NCBI GenBank assembly: GCA_965652545.1
Contig: CBFGWV010000008.1
Coordinates: forward strand, 1-52,282
Reading direction: 5' to 3'
DNA length: 52,282 nt
DNA from: CBFGWV01 sp965652545
GTDB lineage: Bacteria > Pseudomonadota > Gammaproteobacteria > Competibacterales > Competibacteraceae
Shown here: positions 1 through 7,981 of the stretch, one piece after another
Layout of the letters: each line of letters begins with the position of its first letter
Position numbering within the stretch: position 1 is the stretch's first letter
Notes under the pieces: generated by a model
Database searches by the model: none
Told to the model about the DNA's origin: nothing
What the model saw: the letters and a program-made list of their open reading frames with translations, nothing else
Position numbers and translations under genes: made by a program

Positions 1-26
1 CGGCAGCATCCATGCTGCCGACGGTC
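1..26. repeat. Partial copy of interspersed hairpin repeat
   Basis: These 26 bases are identical to positions 20822-20847, the core and start of the right arm of the hairpin element at 20763-20874. The core is a near-perfect palindrome (CGGCAGCAT, CC, ATGCTGCCG). The left part of this copy would lie outside the window. What follows position 26 does not match the other copy, so it is either truncated or diverged. Confidence 0.7.
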
Positions 27-215
27 GGGACACGGGCCCCAGACAGGCCGGACTCGGTGTGGCGGCGGTACCCACTGGGGCACGGGCGGCTCAAGGCGCC
101 TGGGGAAACTAGGCAGGTTGGGTGCCAGGAGGACGTAAAGATGAAATGTATGCAAAACGCGCCAAAAACGGAGAAAAGCGTTAGGAACTCACTGCTATAT
201 CTTCGTTCGTCCATT

Positions 216-231
216 CATTTGGATACAAATG
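216..231. promoter_or_regulatory. Candidate operator upstream of ehuB
   Basis: CATTTG-GATA-CAAATG is an inverted repeat 104 bases upstream of ehuB in an AT-richer stretch of the leader. Its centre, ATTTGGATACAAAT, resembles the short palindromes bound by FadR-type GntR proteins, and such a regulator is encoded at the end of the same gene cluster. Binding by that regulator is inference. Confidence 0.4.
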
Positions 232-334
232 CTGCCGGGCAGCCACCTGCCCTGCATCGGGCGGGAGGTGGTTTGCGCCACTGCGCGCAGGGCCAGGTCC
301 GGGCCGACTGTATTAGCCGTGATGGGAGAAGAAG

Positions 335-1198
335 ATGTCCTTTCGTTCGAAGTTTTCACGTCATGTGATCATCGCCGCCGTGGCTGGCGTCCTGGGCGTC
401 GCGCTGACCGGTGCGGCTCATGCAGAGACAACGCTGGAGCGGGTGAAGGCCCAGGGCTATGTCCGCATCGGCTTTGCCAATGAGGCGCCGTTCGGTTATG
501 CCACACCCGATGGCAAGCTGACCGGCGAGGCGCCGGAGGTGGCCAAGGCTGTCCTGGCGCGTATGGGTATTGAGGAGGTCGATGGGGTGCTGACGGAGTT
601 CGGCGCGCTGATCCCCGGTTTGCAGGCCGGCCGGTTCGATATCATCGCCGCGGGTATGTTCATCAACCCCAAGCGTTGTGAGCAGATTCAGTTCTCCGAG
701 CCCAGCTACGGTATCGGTCAGGCGATGCTGGTGAAGGCGGGCAACCCCAGCGGCATTGCGGATTACCAGTCCTTTGTGGACAACAAGGATCTGAAGCTGG
801 CCGTCATGTCCGGCGCGGTGGAGGCAGGCTATGCCCGCGATGCCGGGGTGGATCCCAGCCAGTTGGTCAACTTGCCCGACCAGTCGAGCCTGGTGAAGGC
901 GGTGCAGGCCGGGCGTGCCGATGCCGCGGCCTTGACGGCATTGTCGATCGCCGACATGGCGCAGAAGGCTGAGGGAGTGGAATCCACCCCCCCGTTCGGC
1001 GAGGTGGCCGGGAAGTCGGTCAAGGGTCATGGCGGCTTTGGTTTCCGCAAGGAAGACAAGGACTTTTACGAGGCCTTCAATACCGAGCTGAAGGCGTTCC
1101 TCGGCTCGCCGGAGCACATCGAGCTGGTCACCCCGTTGGGCTTTGGCGAGGGTTATCTGCCCAACAAGACCATGGCCGAGCTGTGCGCCGGGGAGTAA
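335..1198 (+). CDS. ehuB: Ectoine/hydroxyectoine ABC transporter substrate-binding protein EhuB
   Basis: Periplasmic solute-binding protein that captures ectoine or 5-hydroxyectoine for the permease pair downstream. The 287-residue protein has a Sec signal peptide with predicted cleavage after AHA at residue 30. A type II binding-protein fold of the amino-acid family (SBP_bac_3) follows. The stretches RIGFANEAPFGY, VLTEFGALIPGLQAGRFD and AAGMFINPKRC match my recollection of the EhuB subfamily rather than generic amino-acid binders. The ATG at 335 follows a purine-rich GGGAGAAG site. It is the first gene of ehuBCDA. A stem-loop after its stop probably protects its mRNA and favours more binding protein than permease. 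Ectoine specificity is a family inference. Confidence 0.88.
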   Translation: MSFRSKFSRHVIIAAVAGVLGVALTGAAHAETTLERVKAQGYVRIGFANEAPFGYATPDGKLTGEAPEVAKAVLARMGIEEVDGVLTEFGALIPGLQAGRFDIIAAGMFINPKRCEQIQFSEPSYGIGQAMLVKAGNPSGIADYQSFVDNKDLKLAVMSGAVEAGYARDAGVDPSQLVNLPDQSSLVKAVQAGRADAAALTALSIADMAQKAEGVESTPPFGEVAGKSVKGHGGFGFRKEDKDFYEAFNTELKAFLGSPEHIELVTPLGFGEGYLPNKTMAELCAGE

Positions 1199-1220
1199 GC
1201 CTGCGCTGATGTAACCGGGT

Positions 1221-1259
1221 GCCGCGTTGCTTCGGGAATTCATCCCGAAGCAACGCGGC
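1221..1259 (+). promoter_or_regulatory. Intra-operon stem-loop after ehuB
   Basis: Perfect 17-bp inverted repeat (left arm 1221-1237, loop ATTCA, right arm 1243-1259) starting 22 bases after the ehuB stop and ending 31 bases before ehuC. There is no strong U-run after it, so it looks like an mRNA-stabilising or partial-termination hairpin that lowers permease output relative to binding protein. The same layout occurs after ugpB in this window. Confidence 0.7.
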
Positions 1260-1290
1260 GTTTCCACCGTTTCTCTGCGCGGGTATCGCC

Positions 1291-2028
1291 ATGCTGCAGA
1301 CTATTTTGAGACCGATCTGGTTCGGGGTTCTGGTCATCGGCGCCATGCTGATGAGCCCCGAGGGCCGGGAATCGCTGGGTGTCTTTGTGCCGGTATTGCT
1401 GCAAGGCACCTGGATCACCGTGCAACTGACGCTGGGCGGTTGTGCCTTGGCCATCGTCGCGGCGCTGGTATCAGCGCTGGGGAAGATGTACGCACCGTTG
1501 CCGCTGCGCTGGTTGGCGATCGTCTATATCGAGGTGTTCCGCGGCACGTCGGCGTTGGTGCAGTTGTTCTGGATATTCTTCGTCCTGCCGCATTTCGGGT
1601 TGTCGCTGGAGCCGCTGGAGGCGGGCATCCTCGCCTTGGGCCTCAATTTGGGCGCCTACGGTGCCGAGGTCGTGCGCGGGGCCATACAGTCGGTGCCCAA
1701 GGGCCAGTGGGAGGCCACCGTCGCGCTGAACATGACGGCGGTCGATGCCATGCGGCGGGTGATTCTGCCGCAGGCGGTGGTGGCGATGATTCCCCCCTGG
1801 GGCAATCTGTTCATCGAATTGCTCAAGGCGACCTCGCTGGTGTCACTGATTACATTGGCGGATCTGACCTTCAAAGCCCGTCAGCTCGATCAGGCCACCT
1901 TCCAGACCGTTGAGGTCTTCAATCTCGTGCTGTTGTTCTATCTGGTCCTCGCTACCGTGATCACGGTCGTCATGCGCCTGCTGGAGCGGCGGGCGTCCTT
2001 TGGGCTCGGGCGCGGGAGGGCTGGCTGA
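1291..2028 (+). CDS. ehuC: Ectoine/hydroxyectoine ABC transporter permease EhuC
   Basis: Inner-membrane permease subunit of the polar amino-acid (HisMQ) type, 245 residues with about five hydrophobic helices. The cytoplasmic EAA loop is visible as EATVALNMTAVDAMRRVILP around residues 143-162; this is where the ATPase EhuA would dock. I chose the ATG at 1291 because upstream in-frame starts fall inside the stem-loop at 1221-1259. The stop overlaps the ehuD start (TGATG), implying translational coupling. EhuC and EhuD probably form a heterodimer. The assignment rests on linkage to an EhuB-like binding protein. Confidence 0.85.
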   Translation: MLQTILRPIWFGVLVIGAMLMSPEGRESLGVFVPVLLQGTWITVQLTLGGCALAIVAALVSALGKMYAPLPLRWLAIVYIEVFRGTSALVQLFWIFFVLPHFGLSLEPLEAGILALGLNLGAYGAEVVRGAIQSVPKGQWEATVALNMTAVDAMRRVILPQAVVAMIPPWGNLFIELLKATSLVSLITLADLTFKARQLDQATFQTVEVFNLVLLFYLVLATVITVVMRLLERRASFGLGRGRAG

Positions 2029-2693
2029 TGCAACTGTTCGACTGGTCGTTCGCCCTTGAGATCTTCCCAATCCTGGCCAAGGCGTCGTTGATGACGGTGC
2101 AGGCCACGCTGATGGGGTTCGTCCTTGCCGCCACCGTGGGTCTGTTGCTGGCGATACTGCGCATGTCGCCATCGGCCTGGGTGCGGATTCCGGCCACGGA
2201 GTTCATAGAGCTGGTGCGCTCCACGCCGGTGTTGATCCAGATCTTCTACTTGTATTACGTGTTGCCGCAGATCGGCATCTCGATGGATGCACTGACCGCC
2301 GGTGTGCTCGCGCTGGGGCTGCACTACGGTTGCTATTGCTCGGAAGTGTACCGCGCGGGGTTGGAAAGCATCCCGCGCGGGCAGTGGGAGGCGGCCACGG
2401 CGCTCAATTTGAGTCCGTACACCACCTTCAAGGACATCATCATCCCGCAGGCGATTCCCCCGGTGGTGCCGGCTCTGGGCAACTACTTCGTCGCGCTGTT
2501 CAAGGAAACGCCGCTGTTGTCGGCCATTTCCGTGCTGGAGTTGATGCAGGCGGCCAAGAACATCGGCTCGGAGACCTTCCGCTATGTGGAGCCCATCACG
2601 TTGGTCGGCGCGTTCTTCCTGGTGTTCAGCCTGGTGGCTGCGTGGCTGATTCGACGGGTGGAAGCCCGCTTGAACCGCATTGGTAGAGGTTGA
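2028..2693 (+). CDS. ehuD: Ectoine/hydroxyectoine ABC transporter permease EhuD
   Basis: Second membrane subunit, 221 residues, homologous to EhuC with the same helix pattern and an EAA loop (EAATALNLSPYTTFKDIIIP). It begins on the last base of the ehuC stop codon and ends one base before the ehuA start, so the three genes are tightly coupled. It would form the translocation channel with EhuC. Length and motifs are normal for the family. Confidence 0.85.
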   Translation: MQLFDWSFALEIFPILAKASLMTVQATLMGFVLAATVGLLLAILRMSPSAWVRIPATEFIELVRSTPVLIQIFYLYYVLPQIGISMDALTAGVLALGLHYGCYCSEVYRAGLESIPRGQWEAATALNLSPYTTFKDIIIPQAIPPVVPALGNYFVALFKETPLLSAISVLELMQAAKNIGSETFRYVEPITLVGAFFLVFSLVAAWLIRRVEARLNRIGRG

Positions 2694-2694
2694 T

Positions 2695-3483
2695 ATGAAC
2701 GACAGTGCGACAGCGCCCATGGTGCGCTTCGAGGGGGTGACCAAGCGGTTCGGCTCTCTCACGGTATTGAATGATTTGTCGCTGGATATCGCCGCCAACG
2801 AAAAGGTGGCGATCATCGGGCCGTCCGGCTCCGGCAAAACCACGGTGTTGCGCACCCTGATGACCCTGGAGCCGATCCAGGAGGGCAGCATCTGGGTGGA
2901 TGGCGAGCCGCTCACCCATATGCGCCGCGACGGCGGTCTGGTGCCGGCCAACCGCCAGCACCTGCGCCAGATGCGCGGGCATATCGGCATGGTGTTCCAG
3001 CATTTCAATCTGTTCCCGCACATGAGTGCGTTGAAAAACTGCATGGAGGCGCCGGTCACCGTGCTCGGCCTGTCCAAGGACGAGGCGAGAGAGCGGGCGG
3101 CCGACTTGCTGGACATGGTCGGCCTGGGTGACAAGAAGGACCACTATCCTTCGCAGCTCTCCGGCGGCCAACAGCAACGGGTGGCGATCGCCCGCGCGCT
3201 GGCAATGCGTCCGAAAGTGATGCTTTTCGACGAGGTGACCTCCGCTCTGGACCCGGAACTGGTCGGCGAAGTGCTCAACGTCATCCGCAAACTCGGGTCC
3301 GAGCACAACCTGACGATGCTCATGGTGACTCACCAGATGGGGTTTGCCCGGGAGTTCGCCGACCGCGTGTGCTTCTTCTACGGTGGGCAGATCGCCGAGC
3401 AAGGGGCACCGGATGAGATTTTCGGTAACCCTCGCAATGAGCGCACCCGCCAGTTCCTCAGCGCGGTGCTCGAGGCCGGGTAG
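2695..3483 (+). CDS. ehuA: Ectoine/hydroxyectoine ABC transporter ATP-binding protein EhuA
   Basis: Cytoplasmic ATPase of the importer, 262 residues. Walker A is GPSGSGKT at residues 42-49, the ABC signature is LSGGQQQR, and Walker B is VMLFDEVTSALD, followed by the H-loop VTHQM. It resembles polar amino-acid transporter ATPases (GlnQ/HisP type), as known EhuA proteins do. The ATG at 2695 is preferred over an upstream TTG because a GAGG-like site sits just before it. Last structural gene of the operon; the GntR regulator follows after 63 bases. Confidence 0.88.
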   Translation: MNDSATAPMVRFEGVTKRFGSLTVLNDLSLDIAANEKVAIIGPSGSGKTTVLRTLMTLEPIQEGSIWVDGEPLTHMRRDGGLVPANRQHLRQMRGHIGMVFQHFNLFPHMSALKNCMEAPVTVLGLSKDEARERAADLLDMVGLGDKKDHYPSQLSGGQQQRVAIARALAMRPKVMLFDEVTSALDPELVGEVLNVIRKLGSEHNLTMLMVTHQMGFAREFADRVCFFYGGQIAEQGAPDEIFGNPRNERTRQFLSAVLEAG

Positions 3484-3546
3484 CAAGGCTTATGACGGAT
3501 TGTCAGAGCGGTATCCGATAGGGCATCAATACGCGGGAGGGGGCGG

Positions 3547-4230
3547 ATGGCGAAGCGCAAGACCCGAACCATGGCGCGGGAGCGCTTTGATCACATTTAT
3601 CGGACTATCCGTGAGCGGATCTGCCTGTTGGACTATCCGCCCAGCTCGCGTATTTCTGAGGAGGAGATCGCTGCGGAGTTCTGCGTCAGCCGCACGCCCA
3701 TCCGCCGCGTTATGAACCGTCTGGAGGCCGAAGGCCTGGTCGAAAGCCGGGTCGGTTTTGGGACGCTGGTCACGGATCTGGATTTCGAAGGCTTGGCGGC
3801 GGTGTACAGCCTGCGGATGGAGCTGGCCGAGTTGATCGGCAGGCTGGATCCTTTGCCGCCCACCGATGCGCTGATTGCCCGCTGCAAGGCGATCGACGCA
3901 CGTTGCGAGGCTATCGGTCCACATCCTTCACGTAAGGACTTGGCGCATTTGAATATGGAATTTTTCGGCGTCATTTCCGGATGTACCGGGAATGTGCCGT
4001 TACGGGAGATCAGTGAACGCCTGTACTTTCTCAGCACCCGGACCTGGTTGGCCTCGGTGCCCGAGGACCGGCTTCCGGAAGAGGTCGCCCTGTTCCGGCG
4101 CGAGGTGTCGGACATCGCCGAGGCTCTGGCCCTGGGCGATGTGCTGGCCGCTGCGCACATCCGGCGCAGCCACATTTCCATGAGCTACCGCCGTATCCAA
4201 TCGTTTTCCAGACAAAGGGAGCTGTCATGA
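3547..4230 (+). CDS. GntR-family (FadR-type) transcriptional regulator
   Basis: 227-residue regulator with an N-terminal winged helix (core ISEEEIAAEFCVSRTPIRRV, about residues 36-55). A helical FCD-type ligand-binding domain follows. It lies 63 bases after ehuA on the same strand and may be cotranscribed. Its likely job is control of ehu expression in response to ectoine or a breakdown product. That role parallels the GntR-type regulators found with ectoine uptake and catabolism genes in other Proteobacteria, although here no catabolic genes (doeA/doeB, eutDE) are adjacent. The palindrome at 216-231 is a candidate target. Confidence 0.8.
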   Translation: MAKRKTRTMARERFDHIYRTIRERICLLDYPPSSRISEEEIAAEFCVSRTPIRRVMNRLEAEGLVESRVGFGTLVTDLDFEGLAAVYSLRMELAELIGRLDPLPPTDALIARCKAIDARCEAIGPHPSRKDLAHLNMEFFGVISGCTGNVPLREISERLYFLSTRTWLASVPEDRLPEEVALFRREVSDIAEALALGDVLAAAHIRRSHISMSYRRIQSFSRQRELS

Positions 4231-4420
4231 TGGACGTCAATGATCGACTATACAGTTCATACAGTTAATCGATGTCAAGCGGCGGTCGTTGTGGCCGGAA
4301 GCACCACCGTTTCGACAGCCTTCGCGGGTTTTTCATGCGTTGCTGCCGATCGGCGTGTCGGCTCGATCGACTCGACACCGTCCTTGATGTTGAGGGTGTT
4401 TGCGCAAGAGGCCTCGAAAT

Positions 4421-5317
4421 TTGAGTCTGCGTCTTGAAATTCAACTGCTTAGAGCATTGGTCGAGGTTGCCAGGGCGAAGAGCTTTACACGTGCCGCCGC
4501 CCAGTTGAATCTGACGCAATCGGCCGTGAGCTGGCAGATCAAGCGTCTGGAAGACCGTATCGGCCGCGAACTGCTGCGTCGCACCCCTGAGGGTGTCGTG
4601 CCGACTGCGGCGGGTCGCGAGCTGCTCACGCGGGCACGGCGGGTGTTGCAGGCGCACGATGAAGCTGTCGAGCACTTCACCCGGCCAAACTTGAACGGGC
4701 GGGTGCGCTTCGGCTGTGCGGAGGATCTGATCGCCTCGCACCTCGGCGGCCTGCTGGAGCGCTTTCGCAGCCTGCATCCCGATGTCCAACTGGAGATCGT
4801 CGTCGACCTGTGCCCCTCGCTGAGCCAAAGGGTGGACTCCGGGGACCTTGATGCCGCGGTGGTCCAGTTCCCCGAGGGCAGCACCACTGTCGGCCGGGTG
4901 CTCTGGCGGGAGCAGCCGATGTGGGTGTGCGGGCAAGGGTGGGTCTGGGGTACGGGGCGGTCATTGCCCATCGTGACGTTCGACCACCGTTCGATGTACG
5001 CGGAGTTCGTCATCGAGCAGTTGGAGGCCAGCGGCCTGGACTGGTACCCAATCCTCGAGTGTGGCAGTGCCGCCGGTGTCAAGGCTGCGGTTGCGGCCGG
5101 TGTTGGCGTGGGCATCCTCTCCTCGCGCCAGCATGGCGATCAGTTGGGGTTGGTACCCGAGAGCATGGGTCTGCCGGCGTTGCCTCGTTGCGAGTTCGTC
5201 CTGTTGAGTTCGAACCTCGAGCCGACACCGCCGACGGCCGTGTTGACCGAGCTCATCGTCAAGGAGCTTACCGATGCCCTGGCAGCGGCGCCCGAAGACG
5301 AGGTGACGTTGTCCTGA
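4421..5317 (+). CDS. LysR-family transcriptional regulator (paralogue A)
   Basis: 298-residue LysR regulator. The N-terminal helix-turn-helix is visible as FTRAAAQLNLTQSAVSWQIK, and a substrate-binding-like effector domain follows. I place the start at the TTG at 4421 because it gives MSLRLEI, the same N-terminus as the paralogue that begins at 5362, and an AAGAGG site lies about 10 bases upstream; a TTG at 4400 is the alternative. The two proteins share most of the recognition helix and runs such as RFGCAEDLI in the effector domain, so they look like a tandem duplication. The target is unknown; the convergent binding-protein gene at 6245-7534 is the nearest candidate. Confidence 0.82.
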   Translation: MSLRLEIQLLRALVEVARAKSFTRAAAQLNLTQSAVSWQIKRLEDRIGRELLRRTPEGVVPTAAGRELLTRARRVLQAHDEAVEHFTRPNLNGRVRFGCAEDLIASHLGGLLERFRSLHPDVQLEIVVDLCPSLSQRVDSGDLDAAVVQFPEGSTTVGRVLWREQPMWVCGQGWVWGTGRSLPIVTFDHRSMYAEFVIEQLEASGLDWYPILECGSAAGVKAAVAAGVGVGILSSRQHGDQLGLVPESMGLPALPRCEFVLLSSNLEPTPPTAVLTELIVKELTDALAAAPEDEVTLS

Positions 5318-5361
5318 GGCTGCTTTCGGCAGCCGTCACGTGTGTAGGAGGACTGGCGGTC

Positions 5362-6267
5362 ATGAGTCTGCGGCTTGAGATTTCCCACCTCCGGGCGCTG
5401 GTGGCCACCAGTCGCGAGGGCACGTTCACGGCCGCTGCCAGGCGGCTCCACTTGACGCAGTCGGCCGTGAGCTGGCAAGTCAAACGCCTGGAGGATCGCG
5501 TGGGGCAAACCCTGCTGCGGCGAACCGCCGAGGGCGTAGTACCGACGACGGCCGGACGGCGGATGCTGGTTTATGCGGAGCGGGTGCTGGATGCGCATGA
5601 CGAGGCGGTTTCGCACCTCACCGGCGCTGTGGCCTCCGGAGGCCCGCTGCGCTTTGGTTGCGCGGAAGACCTCATCGTTTCCCACCTGGGTGGGATTCTG
5701 GCCCGTTTCCGCGCGCTGGCCCCAGGGGTTCAGATGGAAATCGTGGTCGATCAGAGTGCCGTGTTGAGACGGCGTGTCGCCGAAGGCGATCTTCACGCCG
5801 CGGTATTCCAGGCCTCGCTGGGCGGCGCGCCCGCCGATGCAACCGTCCTGTGGCGTGAGCCGCCGTTGTGGGTCCGGGCACCCGGTTCGGCCGTGGAACG
5901 GCAGCGCCCGTTGCCGCTGGTGACTTTTGAACAGGGCTGCATGTACCGCGCCGTGGCCGGACAAACGCTCGATAACGCCGGTATATCCTGGTACCCGGTC
6001 GTGGAGTGCGCCAGCGTCGCCGGCATCCGCGCCGCCGTGGAGGCTGGCGTAGGTGTGGGCATGCTCGCGCCGCGCCAGTTGGGGCGCGGCGTGGAGGTCG
6101 TTCCGGCGGGTGGCCTGTTGCCGGTGCTCCCCGAGAGCGAGTTCGTTCTGTTGCGCAGTTCGTTGCTGGACGGCGGCACCGCGACGGCCGTCCTAGCCGA
6201 ACTACTGGTATCAGAACTCACTATCGGGCACCGCCCTGCGAGAGTTACAAGCTTCGCCAGCGTTTGA
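5362..6267 (+). CDS. LysR-family transcriptional regulator (paralogue B)
   Basis: 301-residue LysR regulator starting at an ATG with a good AGGAGGA site. The recognition helix (LTQSAVSWQVKRLEDRVG) is almost the same as in paralogue A, so the two could bind the same or overlapping operators. Their effector domains differ more, which would allow different co-inducers. It begins 44 bases after paralogue A, so the pair is probably one transcript. Its last 23 bases overlap the 3' end of the binding-protein gene on the opposite strand. Confidence 0.85.
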   Translation: MSLRLEISHLRALVATSREGTFTAAARRLHLTQSAVSWQVKRLEDRVGQTLLRRTAEGVVPTTAGRRMLVYAERVLDAHDEAVSHLTGAVASGGPLRFGCAEDLIVSHLGGILARFRALAPGVQMEIVVDQSAVLRRRVAEGDLHAAVFQASLGGAPADATVLWREPPLWVRAPGSAVERQRPLPLVTFEQGCMYRAVAGQTLDNAGISWYPVVECASVAGIRAAVEAGVGVGMLAPRQLGRGVEVVPAGGLLPVLPESEFVLLRSSLLDGGTATAVLAELLVSELTIGHRPARVTSFASV

Positions 6268-7534
6268 AACGCTCCTCGAGCGCCGGCCCATTGCGGTACC
6301 AGAACTCAGCGTTCGAGAGCATGGCGTTGCGCAGGTTTGCCGGTGTCGTCGGCAGCACCGGCTTGAGCTCTTCCTTGATCAGGCTGATCGCCTTGAGGTT
6401 GGTGGCACCGTAAGGGATGTACTCGGGGAACCTCGCCTGCGGGGCCGGTTGGCTGGCGTACGAGATGAAGCGATATGCTTCATCGATATTGGGTGTTCCC
6501 TTGACGATGCCCCACAGCTCTACCGTGTAGATGACGTTGTTCCAGACGATCTCAATGTCGATGCCTTCCTTCTGCGCGTTGGTGACCCGGCCATTGTAGG
6601 CGGTGGTGAACGTTACCTCGCCGCGATCGATCAATTGCGGTGGTTCCGCGCCGGCCGACCACCAGACGACATGAGGTTTGATCTGATCGAGCTTGGCGAA
6701 TGCCCGGTCTACGCCTTGCGGCGTCTCCAACAGCTTGTAGACGTCGCGTGAGTTCACACCATCGGCCAGCAGCGCGATCTCCAGGTTCCAAACAGCGATA
6801 TCGCGTAAGCCGCGCTTGCCGGGCATGCCGTTGAAATCCCAGAAGTCCGACCAGGCCACCGGTGCCCGCGGCAGCGGGCCGCTGGGCGAATACGCAATCA
6901 CGTACGACCAGATGATCGTACCCACACCGCAACGCTCGACCGCCGCCGGCATGAAGTCGTTGGTATTGACCACCCGTTTCCAATCGATGACCTCAAGAAC
7001 GCCTTCATCGCAGCCTTGGAGAATATCGATGATCTCCATATCGACGACATCAATGGTCTGACCCTCGGCCAATGCTTGCTTGAGGTCGGCCAGCGTGCCA
7101 TTGGTGGACACCTCCTCCAGCTGCACGCCGGTGAGCGCCTGGAAGGGTTGGAAGTAGACCTCCCGCTGCGCATCCTGAAACGCGCCACCCCAGGACTGTA
7201 CGGTCAAAGGATGGGATGCCATGCCGAGACCGGGGGCGGGCAGTGACGTGGGTTGGGATACGCTCGCGACTTGAACCGGGGCGGGTGCGGGCAACGGTGC
7301 AGCGACCGGTGCTGCGGGTGGCGGCGTAACCGCGGCCGCGCTGCCCGTGGACTGTACCGGCGCGGGGGGCGGAGTGCTGGCCGCGACCACACTGGCGGGG
7401 CGCGAACTCGGTGCGGCCGCGCGAACATCGATGGGTGTCCCGGCGCCCGGCTGGGTCAGCCAGACTAAAGCGATAATGACAAACAATTGCGTCAGGGACG
7501 CCCCCACACTGAGCATAATTTGTCGGTATGTCAT
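6245..7534 (-). CDS. Orphan membrane-tethered extracellular solute-binding protein (PotD-like)
   Basis: 429 residues. A short cytoplasmic head and one hydrophobic segment (about residues 8-27) act as an uncleaved anchor. An Ala/Pro-rich linker to about residue 105 follows, then a binding-protein domain of the spermidine/putrescine (SBP_bac_8) type starting near LTVQSWGGAFQDAQREVYFQ. There is no lipobox. No permease or ATPase gene is nearby, so it is not part of a visible ABC importer. A paralogue with the same architecture lies at 46787-48010. Possible roles are sensing, scavenging, or feeding a permease encoded elsewhere. The start has an AGGAGA site. It converges on and overlaps the LysR gene by 23 bases. 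Confidence 0.78.
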   Translation of the reverse strand: MTYRQIMLSVGASLTQLFVIIALVWLTQPGAGTPIDVRAAAPSSRPASVVAASTPPPAPVQSTGSAAAVTPPPAAPVAAPLPAPAPVQVASVSQPTSLPAPGLGMASHPLTVQSWGGAFQDAQREVYFQPFQALTGVQLEEVSTNGTLADLKQALAEGQTIDVVDMEIIDILQGCDEGVLEVIDWKRVVNTNDFMPAAVERCGVGTIIWSYVIAYSPSGPLPRAPVAWSDFWDFNGMPGKRGLRDIAVWNLEIALLADGVNSRDVYKLLETPQGVDRAFAKLDQIKPHVVWWSAGAEPPQLIDRGEVTFTTAYNGRVTNAQKEGIDIEIVWNNVIYTVELWGIVKGTPNIDEAYRFISYASQPAPQARFPEYIPYGATNLKAISLIKEELKPVLPTTPANLRNAMLSNAEFWYRNGPALEERFKRWRSL

Positions 7535-7916
7535 GTCGTTCTCCTGATCTACCGATTCTCATTGTCATTACAAGGGGCGAACGGTAATGCGATAGAAACT
7601 GTGGGCGCCTCCATCCAATAGCGGCATACCGGTTCCGACGCCTTGGCATGCGTGCTCTGGACGCATGCCTCCCCCTGTGTTCGACGTGGCTTCAGGCTTT
7701 GTGGGCCTGCTTCTTATGCGATCCGAGTCCGGGTGGCCGGCTTGTGTCGCTGATTTAAGCCTAATTCGGATTTGTGATTCTGCTCAAGTGTACATACTTT
7801 TGTATTGTCCGGAGCAATGACGGAGAACTCTCGTTATTGAGTCCGAAGTATTAATGCGTAAGTGCGAATGAATAGACGGGAAGGTGGGGGCGTATTGGCT
7901 CGATTATCGAGAAAAG
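7535..7916. other. Non-coding stretch with AT-rich promoter-like DNA
   Basis: About 380 bases between the tethered binding protein and the terminator of the LuxR gene. I see no convincing gene. Positions 7750-7870 are clearly richer in A and T than the surroundings and probably hold the promoter of the binding-protein gene on the minus strand. No further palindrome stood out. Confidence 0.4.
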
Positions 7917-7945
7917 CTGGACGCCATCGATATCGAGGCGTCCAG
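7917..7945 (-). terminator. Bidirectional rho-independent terminator
   Basis: A stem of CTGGACGCC and GGCGTCCAG closes on ATCGATATCGA, which is itself nearly palindromic. The minus strand continues with CTTTTCT, and the plus strand with TCTTTT, so it can work in both directions. It lies 37 bases after the stop of the LuxR gene at 7982-8614. Confidence 0.72.
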
Positions 7946-7981
7946 TCTTTTGGGTGAATACCCGCCAATCGGACTACGCAC

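Noticed and set aside
12..368. Open frame of 118 codons at the window start
   Set aside because: It runs through the hairpin repeat and the ehuB leader, overlaps the ehuB start in another frame and has no ribosome-binding site.
1938..3134. 398-codon minus-strand open frame
   Set aside because: Antisense to ehuC-ehuD-ehuA, which carry clear permease and ATPase motifs.
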